In this document: in pieces, positions 41,472 to 50,462 of the stretch
Layout: each line of letters opens with the position of its first letter
Position numbering within the stretch: position 1 is the stretch's first letter
From: Thermosphaera aggregans
Lineage (GTDB): Archaea > Thermoproteota > Thermoprotei_A > Sulfolobales > Desulfurococcaceae
Reading direction: 5' to 3'
Assembly: GCF_014962245.1 (NCBI RefSeq)
Contig: NZ_CP063144.1
Span: forward strand, 982,582 to 1,046,581
DNA: 64,000 bases
Notes under the pieces: model-generated
The model's input: the letters and a program-made list of their open reading frames with translations, nothing else
The model's database searches: none
What the model was told of the DNA's origin: nothing
Position numbers and translations under genes: made by a program

Positions 41472-42173
41472 TTATCTAAGCGGCAATAACATTAGAAAAG
41501 AGAAAAATACGAGAATGATGTCTGGAGTATATTCCTCCTTCACCAAGAGTATGGGAGTCTTCATCTCCGAGCTCAGCCTGTGATACGAATACTCCTCTAA
41601 AAACCTCCCTACCTCAACTAATCCAGCTACTACCACAGGGATTCTAGCCGTCGTTTTCTCGTTTTTCAAAGCACCAATCATTAAAGACTCCACGAACCAT
41701 TTCATGCCGTAGGGGACAAGTCTCCATATGAGAAGAGGGATATGAACCGCTTGTTTCTTAAAACCGATTTTCCTCAGAATATTCGTAAGAGACACAGGGC
41801 TTATAATCACCACTATGAAAATAATAGTAGTTGATAAGGTTATAGTTCGAGCTACTACCAAGAGTATTTCGAGAATGCTTAAGCTACTCCACCCTAAAAA
41901 ATTGCTCAGCAACGTGGAACCACCCATGTAAGCTCCTACAAGACTCGTTAAAACCAGAGTCGACAACGCCCATTCCATCCCGGGATAGTAAAGACCAAGG
42001 AGAAGTGTTAAAACACCCGTAATGATGACTCCATGTGGATGGCGTAGCATCAATGTCAGAACACACAGGATAAAAATTAGTTTCGAGAAAGGTTCAGCGC
42101 GTCTAAAACCCTCCTCGCTATGCAAGAAGAAGACGTTGTAAATTATGGATACGAGCGCGCCAACCACGCTCAC
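41472..42173 (-). CDS. ECF transporter T component-like membrane protein
   Basis: This 233-residue protein has five to six membrane segments and a charged cytoplasmic loop 'ALKNEKTTARIPVVVAGLVEVGRFLEEYSYHRLSSEM', which corresponds to the coupling helices of EcfT. The usual ARG triplets are replaced by TAR and SSE, so it is a divergent member. It follows the fused ATPase with a four-base overlap and would join it to the S component encoded first in the operon. Confidence 0.8.
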   Translation of the reverse strand: MSVVGALVSIIYNVFFLHSEEGFRRAEPFSKLIFILCVLTLMLRHPHGVIITGVLTLLLGLYYPGMEWALSTLVLTSLVGAYMGGSTLLSNFLGWSSLSILEILLVVARTITLSTTIIFIVVIISPVSLTNILRKIGFKKQAVHIPLLIWRLVPYGMKWFVESLMIGALKNEKTTARIPVVVAGLVEVGRFLEEYSYHRLSSEMKTPILLVKEEYTPDIILVFFSFLMLLPLR

Positions 42174-43489
42174 TTCCCGCCCACCTCAACCGTCTCGTCC
42201 AGGATTTTGAAAACCCTCTCATCATGTGTTGAGACGATTATTGTTAAACCAGACTCAGCCAGCTCTATTAGGTGCTCTAAAACCAGGTGAGAACTAACAT
42301 CATCAAGCCCTGCCGTGGGCTCGTCCAACAAGTAGGTTTGATAGTTTGATAAAAACGCTGAAGCCAGCGCTACCCTCCTTCTCTCACCTGAGCTGAGCCT
42401 TGCAAGAGGACGGTGCAATATGTTTTTAAGATTGAAGCGTTCAGCTATATCGAGCAGTTTAGATTCATTGCCCCCGCTTGCATAGAGGAGTTCCTCCCAG
42501 GGCGTTGGCTTGGTGAAGTAGATGAGCGGGTTTTCCGGGATGTATATGCGTTTCCCTTTCCCAACTACCCTGCCCTTACTTGGCTTTAACACCCCGGCCA
42601 TTATCTTGAGCAGTGTTGATTTACCCGACCCGTTGGGTCCTGTAAGCCCTGTTATAATTCTCTCCTTAATGCTTAGCGAGAAATCCTTGAACAAATAGTC
42701 TCCTCCTGGATATTTAAACCATATGTTTTCAAGCCTGATCGCAAACTCATTACTGCTTCTTATACCGCGTTCAGGCAGCGGAGGGTGAGAGAAGAAATCA
42801 TTTCTCCAGTGCCCGGAATATACTGGTTGCCCGTTATGCAGGTAAATGATTTTAGATGCCAGATCCCTCCAGAATAAGGGATTATGGTCAACAACCACCA
42901 CAGTCTTCCCGTCTTTAAGAGCTGTTTCAACAACACTGTGCAACATTTCCCTAGCATACTTATCAATGTAGACAAGTGGCTCATCTAGAATAAACACCGA
43001 GGAACTCCTTGCTAAGGACTCAGCCCATATTAATCTTTGAGTCTCTCCAGCGCTTAACCCGTATGTTGGATTCTTCAGCTTCCTTCCAAGCCCGAGCTTC
43101 ATCAGATCGAAAAACTCACAAGTATATCCTGCTACCGCTAACGAATGGCAGTATTCTGTTTCCACAGAGTAGCCTACTAGAGCAAACCATGGTTCCTGCG
43201 GGATGTATGCTACATCGGAGTAAAATTCATCAGGAGAGATCTCATCGATGGGAGTATTCCTTATCAATACCTTACCCTTGAAATATCCTCCGACCAGCCC
43301 AATAGTACCTGTTAAAACCCTTACGAGCGTGGTTTTCCCACTTCCTGATTCTCCAGCAATCACCAAAAGCTCTCCCGGGTAGAGCTCGAACTCTATGTTT
43401 CTAATAGTGAAGCCTCCGGGATATCCTGCCTCGCTTACTTCAACGTCTATAACCGGTTGCATAGCATGATACCGTTTAACCTTTAGCAA
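42170..43489 (-). CDS. ECF transporter ATPase, two ABC domains in one chain
   Basis: The 439-residue protein contains both EcfA and EcfA' nucleotide-binding domains. Domain 1 has Walker A 'GESGSGKTTLVR' (about 47-58), signature 'LSAGETQRL' and Walker B 'VFILDEPLVYID'. Domain 2 has Walker A 'GPNGSGKSTLLK' (about 282-293), signature 'LSSGERRRVALA' and Walker B 'YLLDEPTAGLDD', with the switch His in 'VVVDHNPL' and 'VSTHDERV'. The TTG start at 43489 or the ATG at 43462 could both be used; the latter has GGTATCAT upstream. It powers import of a vitamin or metal by the S component. The fusion is common in archaea. Confidence 0.93.
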   Translation of the reverse strand: MLKVKRYHAMQPVIDVEVSEAGYPGGFTIRNIEFELYPGELLVIAGESGSGKTTLVRVLTGTIGLVGGYFKGKVLIRNTPIDEISPDEFYSDVAYIPQEPWFALVGYSVETEYCHSLAVAGYTCEFFDLMKLGLGRKLKNPTYGLSAGETQRLIWAESLARSSSVFILDEPLVYIDKYAREMLHSVVETALKDGKTVVVVDHNPLFWRDLASKIIYLHNGQPVYSGHWRNDFFSHPPLPERGIRSSNEFAIRLENIWFKYPGGDYLFKDFSLSIKERIITGLTGPNGSGKSTLLKIMAGVLKPSKGRVVGKGKRIYIPENPLIYFTKPTPWEELLYASGGNESKLLDIAERFNLKNILHRPLARLSSGERRRVALASAFLSNYQTYLLDEPTAGLDDVSSHLVLEHLIELAESGLTIIVSTHDERVFKILDETVEVGGK

Positions 43490-43516
43490 TAGAATTGAAT
43501 AGTTAATACAATGATT

Positions 43517-44263
43517 TTATTCTTTTTCAAAAAAACCAGCTTTCCTCAGCCAGGAAGCAACCGGTATTGAAACAGCAATCCCCACTAATGCTTGACCAAC
43601 ATTCACAGGGATCTCAAATACAGCGTTCACCGGGGGTCTACCGGTCAACGGGTTTGATACGAAGTACTCGTAAAGGAAGTAGCCTGTAACCATTAACACG
43701 CCTCCTATTAGCAGAGCTATTGTTTCAGAGAAGTTAACAATATTCTTAGATAAGCCGTAAGTGGCGAGCCCGCCGATCACGAATGCTATTAGTATCCACG
43801 CCCACACAGGTATGTTTAAAATAGGTGCTTCAAGAGTGATTCCAGCCCATTCCCCTGGACCCACGTAAACTTCTCCAGAGTAGAAGAATATTCCGAATAG
43901 GAGCAACCCAACTGTTAGAGAACCCCCTGCAAGCATAGAGTAGTAGGCTTTATAGACCTTCCCAAACCGCTTCACAAGATACCCTGCAACATAGCCTTCA
44001 ATGAATTTTATCACTAATGTGCCGGGGGCGAACAATCCATACCCGGTGGAGATGTCTGCTAAGGCCGCGCCGACACCTCCAGCAAATGCGGCAACAATTG
44101 GTTCTGTTAAAAGAGCTGCGAGATATATCATTGATTCTCCAAGGTTGAAATACCCTCCCGTTACCGGTTGATATATTTGAAGCACTACTGTAGCGGAATA
44201 CACTAGAACAGTGAATACAACAATATTGATGATTCTCCTTGTTCCAAGTGCTTTAGCAGACAT
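43517..44263 (-). CDS. ECF transporter S (substrate-binding) component
   Basis: This 248-residue membrane protein has about six helices with the S-component features 'GYFNLGESMIYLAALLTEPIVAAFAGGVGAALADISTGYGLFAPGTLVIKFIEGYVAGYLVKRFG', here written as joined motifs spanning residues about 34-98. The aspartate and glycine-rich stretch forms the substrate pocket in related proteins. It is the first gene of the ecfS-ecfAA-ecfT operon, with GGTGAT before the ATG and an AT-rich element around 44285-44296 as likely promoter. The substrate is unknown; neighbours do not show a vitamin pathway, although a PLP-fold regulator-like gene lies just upstream. Confidence 0.86.
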   Translation of the reverse strand: MSAKALGTRRIINIVVFTVLVYSATVVLQIYQPVTGGYFNLGESMIYLAALLTEPIVAAFAGGVGAALADISTGYGLFAPGTLVIKFIEGYVAGYLVKRFGKVYKAYYSMLAGGSLTVGLLLFGIFFYSGEVYVGPGEWAGITLEAPILNIPVWAWILIAFVIGGLATYGLSKNIVNFSETIALLIGGVLMVTGYFLYEYFVSNPLTGRPPVNAVFEIPVNVGQALVGIAVSIPVASWLRKAGFFEKE

Positions 44264-44313
44264 GCTATCACCATTTAATAGAAAAATAATATTTGAAATA
44301 TTAAGTTTATCCT

Positions 44314-45624
44314 TTAAGTAAAACTTTCAATATGTCTTGCAAAATACTTTTTCACGCCCGCGTCAAGCTTGGCTTCAACATACCCCATTTCCACAAGGTC
44401 TCGGAGATGCTGATAAACCGCTTGGGGCGTCACATCTATTCCAAGATGCTTCCATACCTCATACCCTGTGAGACCTGGCTTGTTAGATATTAGCTCAAGA
44501 ATCATCTTCTTAGTGATGCCTGGGAACGGGGTGGAAAACCTTTTTCGATTAGGCCTTGTGTAAAGAAGTGGTGCTTTCAAGCCGTGGCCCGTTAGCAAAA
44601 TAACGGAGTCCTCAACTTCTCCGTATTTAAAGAATCCTGCCAAGCTTACCGCTGACGAGGGCTCCACGAAAAGCCCTTCCTTTTTAGACAGCAACTTTGC
44701 CGCTTTAACCGCTCCGCTAGAGTCGATAACGACTACATCTCCATAGTCCTCGATAATTTTTAAAACAGCCTCTTTTATGTAAGGCTGACTGTATCCTAGC
44801 CCTGTTAAAACAGGTTCCCTGCATTTCTCAACTCTCTCCTTCAAAACCTGTGAGTACTTTGGGCTTCCACAATGCTCTATTCCGATGAGCCTCGGTATTC
44901 TATCAGCCACGCCTGCGTCAACTAATTCTTTAAAACCCTTGTATAGTGCCAGTAACGTGACCCCGCTACCAAGAGGTAGGAATACTTTCTCAGGAACACG
45001 CTTAAGATCGAGGAATATCTCATAAGCTATTGTTTTCAACCCCTCGATTGAGAGAGGATTGTGCAGCGTTGACGCATTATATGTCTTACCGCTAGCTGTT
45101 TTTCTGGAAACCGTCTCAAGCAAGGACTCAATGGATTGATCGCTGAGAATCAGCTTTGCCCCGTATGCACGTATTAGAAGAGCCTTCGCATCCTCCATTG
45201 ACGAAGGACCATATACTGTTACTTTCAAACCAACCCTTGCAGCGTAGGCGGCAATACTTGCCCCCATGTTTCCATCGCTGGCAAGGATGAGCTTTTTCAC
45301 ACCGGTGTCTAAAGCGTCAGCAATTATTAACGGTGCTACCCTATCCCTGAAGCTCCCAGTGGGATTGCGCCCCTCGTCCTTGAAATAAACGTTCATACCC
45401 TTGAAAAGCCTGCTAGACTCAAGTAAAGGAGTGTTAGCCTCACCCATTGTAATAGTGTTTTCGAAGCGTGGAAGCATATTGGCAAATCTCCATATTCCTT
45501 TCAAGTCCTCCCTGATGGAGAAATGCCACTCGAACACCGAGGTCAGCAAGCTGTTGCAGTATGGACATGTAATTCTTTTAATATCCCAGAAAACTTCTCC
45601 ACAGCTTGAGCACTTAAACTGCAA
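44314..45624 (-). CDS. Threonine synthase-like PLP-fold protein, catalytic Lys replaced by Arg, C-terminal winged helix
   Basis: The 436-residue protein has an N-terminal zinc ribbon (Cys5, Cys8, Cys20, Cys23), a fold-type II PLP domain and a C-terminal winged helix (about 375-425, 'PGLTGYEVWKHLGIDVTPQAVYQHLRDLVEMGYV'). The threonine synthase core is clear: 'GEANTPLLES', the phosphate loop 'ASDGNMGASIAAYAAR', 'PLGSGVTLLALYKGFKEL' and 'VEPSSAVSLAGF'. But the PLP-binding motif, normally NPTGSFKDR, reads NPTGSFRDR: the codon at 45346-45348 is AGG, so residue 93 is Arg where the Schiff-base Lys should be. It starts with TTG after AAAAGGGG. I infer a ligand-sensing regulator derived from an enzyme, possibly controlling the downstream ECF operon, rather than a threonine synthase. 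Confidence 0.85.
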   Translation of the reverse strand: MQFKCSSCGEVFWDIKRITCPYCNSLLTSVFEWHFSIREDLKGIWRFANMLPRFENTITMGEANTPLLESSRLFKGMNVYFKDEGRNPTGSFRDRVAPLIIADALDTGVKKLILASDGNMGASIAAYAARVGLKVTVYGPSSMEDAKALLIRAYGAKLILSDQSIESLLETVSRKTASGKTYNASTLHNPLSIEGLKTIAYEIFLDLKRVPEKVFLPLGSGVTLLALYKGFKELVDAGVADRIPRLIGIEHCGSPKYSQVLKERVEKCREPVLTGLGYSQPYIKEAVLKIIEDYGDVVVIDSSGAVKAAKLLSKKEGLFVEPSSAVSLAGFFKYGEVEDSVILLTGHGLKAPLLYTRPNRKRFSTPFPGITKKMILELISNKPGLTGYEVWKHLGIDVTPQAVYQHLRDLVEMGYVEAKLDAGVKKYFARHIESFT

Positions 45625-45767
45625 GCATAAACCCCTTTTAATCTATCATGTCGAAACTAATTATCTTGACCAGTATTACTATTTTAAGTAGCCAAAACAC
45701 TGTCCACTCATGCTCTAATATAGTTATATAAGTGAACATTAATTGTGAACCCTAGGCGTGTTCAAAA

Positions 45768-47132
45768 ATGGATGATAAACAATGGGTTGTTAAACAACCG
45801 GTTTTGAAGACTATGCTGAAGCTTGGACTCCCCATAGGGGTTACGCAAGCTCTACAAGTCGTTTACAATTTAACAGACATGTACTGGCTCGGCAGGCTGG
45901 GAAGAGAAGCATTAGCAGCTGTGAACGCGACTTGGCCCGTGTTATTCTTAATTATAGCTGGATTAGCCGGTCTCTTCCAGGCAGGGCTTGCACTGGTTTC
46001 ACAGTACTGGGGTGCTGGAGACTATAGGAGATCATTGAATGCTGGAGGGCAACTATTGTTTGTTGCCGTGACTACAGGAATACCGCTTGGAATCCTCTCA
46101 TACATGGCGATCCCATTCTTCCTGGAGCTCATTGGAATCCCAGCAGAGGTTAGGGAGGGCGCTGTCATCTATGGAAGAATCTTTGCATTAGGCTTCCCAA
46201 TATTCGGATTGATGGACTCCATCCTCTCAATATACTCGGCGGCAGGCGATACTTTAACAATCATGAAAATCCGTTTGATAGGAGTGTCAATCAACATCGT
46301 CTTAGACCCTATAATGATATTCGGCCTCTTCGGCTTCCCCGCTCTCGGCATAGCCGGTGCCGCCATAGCAACACTGCTAAGCGACCTGGTGTCGGGAATG
46401 ATCTCGCTAGCTCTACTCTCAAGCCGCGGGGTTAAAGGTGAAAGACTCAAAAAGGATGACCTAAAGCTTGACTTCTCCCTGATCAAGAAGTTCTTCAAGA
46501 TAGGGTTGCCGATTTCAATCTCATCCCTAAGCGATGCTGCAGGGTTCACCGTGCTAACGGGAATAATAAGCCTTATGGGGTCCAGCGCGCTGGCCGCTTG
46601 GGGTGTTGGGGACAGGCCCTTTAGCCTACTCGAAATCCTGGTGGGGAGCATTCTAGCCGCCCTATCCACGATTATTGGGCAAAACCTAGGGGCTGAGAAC
46701 TTTGGGAAAGCTAAGGAAGCAGCCTATAAGGCAATCCTGCTAGCTACGGGAATAACCTCTGTAGGAGTTTTCACGCTGATTGCTTTGAGATACGAGGTGG
46801 CACGCTTATTCATTCCATCAGACCCCGAGGTTATACAGCACGCATCCGATTTCATCCTTCTCATGGGACCCTCAATAGTGTTCTTCACGATGCTCAGGGC
46901 GGCATACAGTGTGGCACAGGGATCTGGCCATACGAAACCGGTCATGTACATAACTATTCTTCGACTCTGGTTTCTAAGGAATATTCTAGCCTACCTTTTC
47001 GGTCCGGGTCCTTTAAGCCTGGGGGTAAAGGGCTTGTGGGCCGGGATGGCGATCAGCAATGTCATAACAGGGTTAATCGCTCTTGCATGGATTGTTCACG
47101 GTAAATGGTTAAAACCCGTTATCAAAGATTAA
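45768..47132 (+). CDS. MATE family efflux transporter
   Basis: The 454-residue membrane protein has 12 predicted helices and two homologous MatE halves. Signature regions are 'LKLGLPIGVTQALQVVYNLTDMYWLGRLGREALAAVNATWPV' (joined motifs at residues 15-55), 'GLFQAGLALVSQYWGAGD' and, in the second half, 'FKIGLPISISSLSDAAGF' and 'STIIGQNLGAENFGKA'. It exports organic compounds using a sodium or proton gradient; the substrate is unknown. A TATA box (GTTATATAAG, about 45723-45732) predicts a 5' end near 45754. Confidence 0.94.
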   Translation: MDDKQWVVKQPVLKTMLKLGLPIGVTQALQVVYNLTDMYWLGRLGREALAAVNATWPVLFLIIAGLAGLFQAGLALVSQYWGAGDYRRSLNAGGQLLFVAVTTGIPLGILSYMAIPFFLELIGIPAEVREGAVIYGRIFALGFPIFGLMDSILSIYSAAGDTLTIMKIRLIGVSINIVLDPIMIFGLFGFPALGIAGAAIATLLSDLVSGMISLALLSSRGVKGERLKKDDLKLDFSLIKKFFKIGLPISISSLSDAAGFTVLTGIISLMGSSALAAWGVGDRPFSLLEILVGSILAALSTIIGQNLGAENFGKAKEAAYKAILLATGITSVGVFTLIALRYEVARLFIPSDPEVIQHASDFILLMGPSIVFFTMLRAAYSVAQGSGHTKPVMYITILRLWFLRNILAYLFGPGPLSLGVKGLWAGMAISNVITGLIALAWIVHGKWLKPVIKD

Positions 47133-47172
47133 TTTAAACAAGCAGTAACGTCTAGCTGAAGGAGGATCCCTG

Positions 47173-48165
47173 TTGAAAACCATTATTGTCGAGCATTTAA
47201 AGAAGAGCTACAGGGTTAGAGAGGGCTTTAGGAAAACTAAGTTTATCGAAGCGATCAAAGATGTGAGTTTCAACGTGAGTAAGGGCGAAATCCATGCTCT
47301 TCTAGGTCCTAATGGGGCTGGGAAAACTACCACCATTAAGATTCTGTCAACCCTTCTCCTACCGGATAGCGGGTTAGTGAGCATAAAAGGATTTGATGTT
47401 GTTAAGGAAGCTGAAAAAGTAAGGAGGATAATAGGTCTTGCAATAGATGTTTCAAAAGGATTCTACTCATCTCTCTCCGGCTTCGAAAACCTTGTTTTCT
47501 ACGGCCTGTTGAAAGGGCTTTCGCTATCTGATTCTCGTAGAAGAGCCCGGGAGGTTTTGGAGCTAGTAGGACTCGAAGAGTTAAAGGCTTCAGACTCGCC
47601 CTACTTCACATACAGCCTTGGCATGCGGGCTAGGCTTGCCATCGCCAAGGCTCTTTTAAACGATCCCGAAGTGCTTCTACTAGATGAGCCCACGCTAGGC
47701 TTGGATGTTGAGAGTAGCAGGCATGTTAGGGAAATGCTTGTTAAACTAGCTAGGGATGGGAGGACGATACTTGTAACCGGGCACAACATGCATGAAATAG
47801 AAATAGTATCGGACACTGTAACGATCATTAATAAGGGAGAAGTGGTAGCATCGGGAACCCCTAGTGAGTTGAAAAGCAGGGTTGGCCTAGTCTTTAAGCT
47901 CAAAGTTCAGACGACGTTGGATTCGGAGCCATTGTTTAAGAAGATTGTAGCAGATAGCCTGGATGTCAAAAGAGTTGCTTCAAAAGTGAACAGCAATGGA
48001 CGGGTTGAAGTCAACGCGATAATATCCTCGAATAGAGAAGACATTGTGGAGGTTTTATTTAAGGCTTCGAAAGAACATGGTGTTAAAATATTGGATCTCC
48101 AGCTCATAGAGCCCTCGCTTGAGGATGCCTACTTAGCTATTCTCGGTGTTCTAGATGAGTATTAA
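47173..48165 (+). CDS. ABC-2 type exporter ATPase (DrrA-like)
   Basis: The 330-residue ATPase has Walker A 'GPNGAGKTTTIK' (about 48-59), a Q-loop region 'STLLLPDSGLVSIKG', signature 'YSLGMRARLAIAKAL' (a variant of LSGGQ), Walker B 'VLLLDEPTLGLD' and the switch 'LVTGHNMHEIE'. The C-terminal 90 residues form a DUF4162-like domain found in DrrA/NatA exporters. The TTG start is backed by GGAGGA at 47161-47166. The stop overlaps the ATG of the first permease, and a second permease follows, so the exporter is made from three linked genes. Confidence 0.94.
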   Translation: MKTIIVEHLKKSYRVREGFRKTKFIEAIKDVSFNVSKGEIHALLGPNGAGKTTTIKILSTLLLPDSGLVSIKGFDVVKEAEKVRRIIGLAIDVSKGFYSSLSGFENLVFYGLLKGLSLSDSRRRAREVLELVGLEELKASDSPYFTYSLGMRARLAIAKALLNDPEVLLLDEPTLGLDVESSRHVREMLVKLARDGRTILVTGHNMHEIEIVSDTVTIINKGEVVASGTPSELKSRVGLVFKLKVQTTLDSEPLFKKIVADSLDVKRVASKVNSNGRVEVNAIISSNREDIVEVLFKASKEHGVKILDLQLIEPSLEDAYLAILGVLDEY

Positions 48166-48979
48166 AGGTGTTTTAACAGCCCTGGTCTACAGGGAGGTTG
48201 CTTGGCTGAAAAGATTCATAGGAGATTATGTTACGATGTGGCTACTTCCTTCCATATACGGGGTAGGCATAGTTTTCCTACCAACCCTCATTGGCGATGT
48301 AGACTTCGTGCTACAGAGATTCAGCAGTCTCTTCAACCATGTGATGACGCTTACAGACGCGCTCGTATTTAGTTTAAGCCTGTCAGCAATACTAACAGTT
48401 GTGGCTGTTACCGTGGGCGATGTTGTGCAGACTTTGTACGCAGAGTTCAAGGTTTATGGCTCGTTCACTATTATTCTGGAATCAACCAGCATTCCAGTAT
48501 ACGTGTTAGCTACCTCAGTTATTAGACCGTTAATCATGACGTTCCTTTCAACTCTCTATCTAGTTCCGGCTCTTTCAATACTTTTAGGCTCAACAGGCTT
48601 AAGCCTGTATTTACAACTCCTCGCAGCGTTAACACTTTCATCTCTCGTCCTGGGAGTCTTATCGGGTATTATAGGAGTTTTAATCGTGTTCTACACAAAC
48701 GTGAAGCGGCCCTGGAGTGTTTCCAATACTATTGTTCCCATACTGCTATCAGGCGCCGGGGTTTACATCCCGTTGCAACTAGTCCCGCTTGTCCTGAGAG
48801 CCATTGCATCAGCCACACCTATACCGTACACTGTTGAGTTAATACAGCTCGTGGTTTTGAAGGGGTTTCCACCTGAGGTTTACACCCCTCTCACGGTAAT
48901 TTCCATGCTCTTCACGGCATACTACCTCGTAGCAGTCAGCATCAATAAGACTGTTGATACCAGGGTGAGAAGAGGTTGA
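48155..48979 (+). CDS. ABC-2 type exporter permease 1
   Basis: This 274-residue protein has six predicted membrane helices in the ABC-2 arrangement, with 'LSLSAILTVVAVTVGDVVQTLYAEFKVYGSF' and 'VKRPWSVSNTIVPILLSGAGVYIPL' as recognisable parts. It overlaps the ATPase gene by 11 bases. Together with the second permease it forms the membrane channel. The exported compound is unknown; no toxin, peptide precursor or immunity gene is adjacent. Confidence 0.85.
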   Translation: MSIKGVLTALVYREVAWLKRFIGDYVTMWLLPSIYGVGIVFLPTLIGDVDFVLQRFSSLFNHVMTLTDALVFSLSLSAILTVVAVTVGDVVQTLYAEFKVYGSFTIILESTSIPVYVLATSVIRPLIMTFLSTLYLVPALSILLGSTGLSLYLQLLAALTLSSLVLGVLSGIIGVLIVFYTNVKRPWSVSNTIVPILLSGAGVYIPLQLVPLVLRAIASATPIPYTVELIQLVVLKGFPPEVYTPLTVISMLFTAYYLVAVSINKTVDTRVRRG

Positions 48980-48981
48980 AG

Positions 48982-49758
48982 ATGTTGACAAGATATCTTA
49001 GACTTCTATATGTGGGTGGAGTTCTAGCCAGGCTCCACCTTACGAGCTACATATCATGGATAATTAATGGTGTTTTCTGGTCGATCATACTGATAATCCC
49101 GGCCTCTTATCTTTCACCTGACCCAGTGATTACTTTGAAGCTCTTAGTCCCCGGGATCGTTGGGATGAGCCTTGCCTCAACCGGGTTGTGGACTGGGACA
49201 GAGTTTCTACGCTGGATGGTTCATGATGGTTTAACAGACATGTTCAGGGAGAATGGGCTAGGGGTTTACCACTATATTGTATGTACATTGCCCGTAGACC
49301 TTCTGCTAGCAGGCATGGCTTCTCTAGCATTGCTGGGATTAGTGTCGAGCGGGTTTTACAGTATTGACCCTGCGTGGTGGTTAGAGGGGAATCCCTTGCT
49401 AATAGCGCTAGGACTATCCACATTAATGGTTGTCGAATTGTTTTATGGAGCTCTAGCCGGCTACCTTTACACTAAGACCAGGCTAAGCGGTTCATGGACA
49501 GGGCTCCTCCAAATAGTTGTAACAGTTGGAACAATCATTCCTGCATCAACATATCCTCTCCCTTACATTGCCTTCCTAAACCCTGCCAGCTTATCCGCTG
49601 AGCTTTTAAGAGCTTCTTACGGGGTTTCAGGTTTTGAACCAGCATTTCTAGTATTATTGACCGGAATCCTCACACCCACTTACTTGTATATTAGCTGGGT
49701 ATTATCCAAGAAGTCTGATGAGCTGATCGCAAGACACGGCTTAGAATATAGGATTTAG
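48982..49758 (+). CDS. ABC-2 type exporter permease 2
   Basis: This protein of 258 residues has six predicted helices and the ABC-2 permease plan, including 'LVPGIVGMSLASTGLWTGTEFLRWMVHDGLTDMF', 'LSTLMVVELFYGALAGYLYTKTRLSGSW' and 'YPLPYIAFLNPASLSAELLRASYG'. I set the start at the ATG at 48982 because AGAAGAGG at 48969-48975 is properly spaced from it, although a TTG at 48976 is in frame. It is a distant relative of permease 1 and completes the exporter. Confidence 0.85.
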   Translation: MLTRYLRLLYVGGVLARLHLTSYISWIINGVFWSIILIIPASYLSPDPVITLKLLVPGIVGMSLASTGLWTGTEFLRWMVHDGLTDMFRENGLGVYHYIVCTLPVDLLLAGMASLALLGLVSSGFYSIDPAWWLEGNPLLIALGLSTLMVVELFYGALAGYLYTKTRLSGSWTGLLQIVVTVGTIIPASTYPLPYIAFLNPASLSAELLRASYGVSGFEPAFLVLLTGILTPTYLYISWVLSKKSDELIARHGLEYRI

Positions 49759-49820
49759 ATAGCGCTCAAGCTTTTATTCGCCTTCAGGGGTTAAGATTCT
49801 ACGTAAAAGGGTTTGGAAAA

Positions 49821-50462
49821 ATGAGCGGTAAAGCAGTATTATTCGATTTAGACGGCACTATAGTGGACAGCGTGCCGTTAATAATTAAATGCTATGGAGA
49901 AGGGCTTTCACACCACGGCGTTAAAGCCAGCGAGCATGAGCTATTAGGCCTGATGGGTCTACCCACCTGGCAAGTAGTGGCGGAGGTGCTCAAAACGCAA
50001 GAACCCGTGGTGATCGAGAAAGTCATTAAAGACATTTTCTCATGCTTCTCTAAAAACTGGCAAAGAGAGTTGAAATTATACCCGGAGAGTGTGCAAGTTC
50101 TCTCCGAGTTGAAGAGGAGAGGCTTTAAACTTGGCGTGGTAACTTCCTCAGAGCAGGAGCATGCAGAGATAATGCTAAACTATTTCGGCATATCAAAGTA
50201 TTTCGACATAATCCAAGGAAGAGTAAACGATCTGAGACCTAAGCCAAGCCCTGACATGATTATTCACGTTCTAGACAAATTGAACGTTGCCAAGACTGAA
50301 GCCTTCTTCGTCGGAGACACTCTTTACGACTGCATCGCCTCAGTAAATGCGGGTGTTAAATTCTTACTCATTATGAGGCCCTGGGGGGTAAGTGTCTTAG
50401 AGAAGTGTAAGCCGTGGAAAGTGTTGAAGGAGCTAACCAATATTATAGACGTTATTTCTTAA
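49821..50462 (+). CDS. HAD-family phosphatase (phosphoglycolate phosphatase-like)
   Basis: The 213-residue protein has HAD motif I 'LFDLDGTIVDSVPLI' with the two catalytic aspartates, a helical cap, motif II 'GVVTSSEQEHAEI', motif III Lys in 'LRPKPSPDMI' and motif IV 'AFFVGDTLYDCIAS'. This is the phosphoglycolate phosphatase/beta-phosphoglucomutase subgroup. A TATA-like CTTTTATTC at 49770-49778 precedes it. Its end overlaps the convergent dehydrogenase gene by 11 bases. Substrate is not predictable. Confidence 0.9.
   Translation: MSGKAVLFDLDGTIVDSVPLIIKCYGEGLSHHGVKASEHELLGLMGLPTWQVVAEVLKTQEPVVIEKVIKDIFSCFSKNWQRELKLYPESVQVLSELKRRGFKLGVVTSSEQEHAEIMLNYFGISKYFDIIQGRVNDLRPKPSPDMIIHVLDKLNVAKTEAFFVGDTLYDCIASVNAGVKFLLIMRPWGVSVLEKCKPWKVLKELTNIIDVIS

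Noticed and set aside
46169-46669. Open frame of 166 codons on the minus strand inside the MATE gene
   Set aside because: It is an antisense shadow of a conserved membrane protein with no independent signals.
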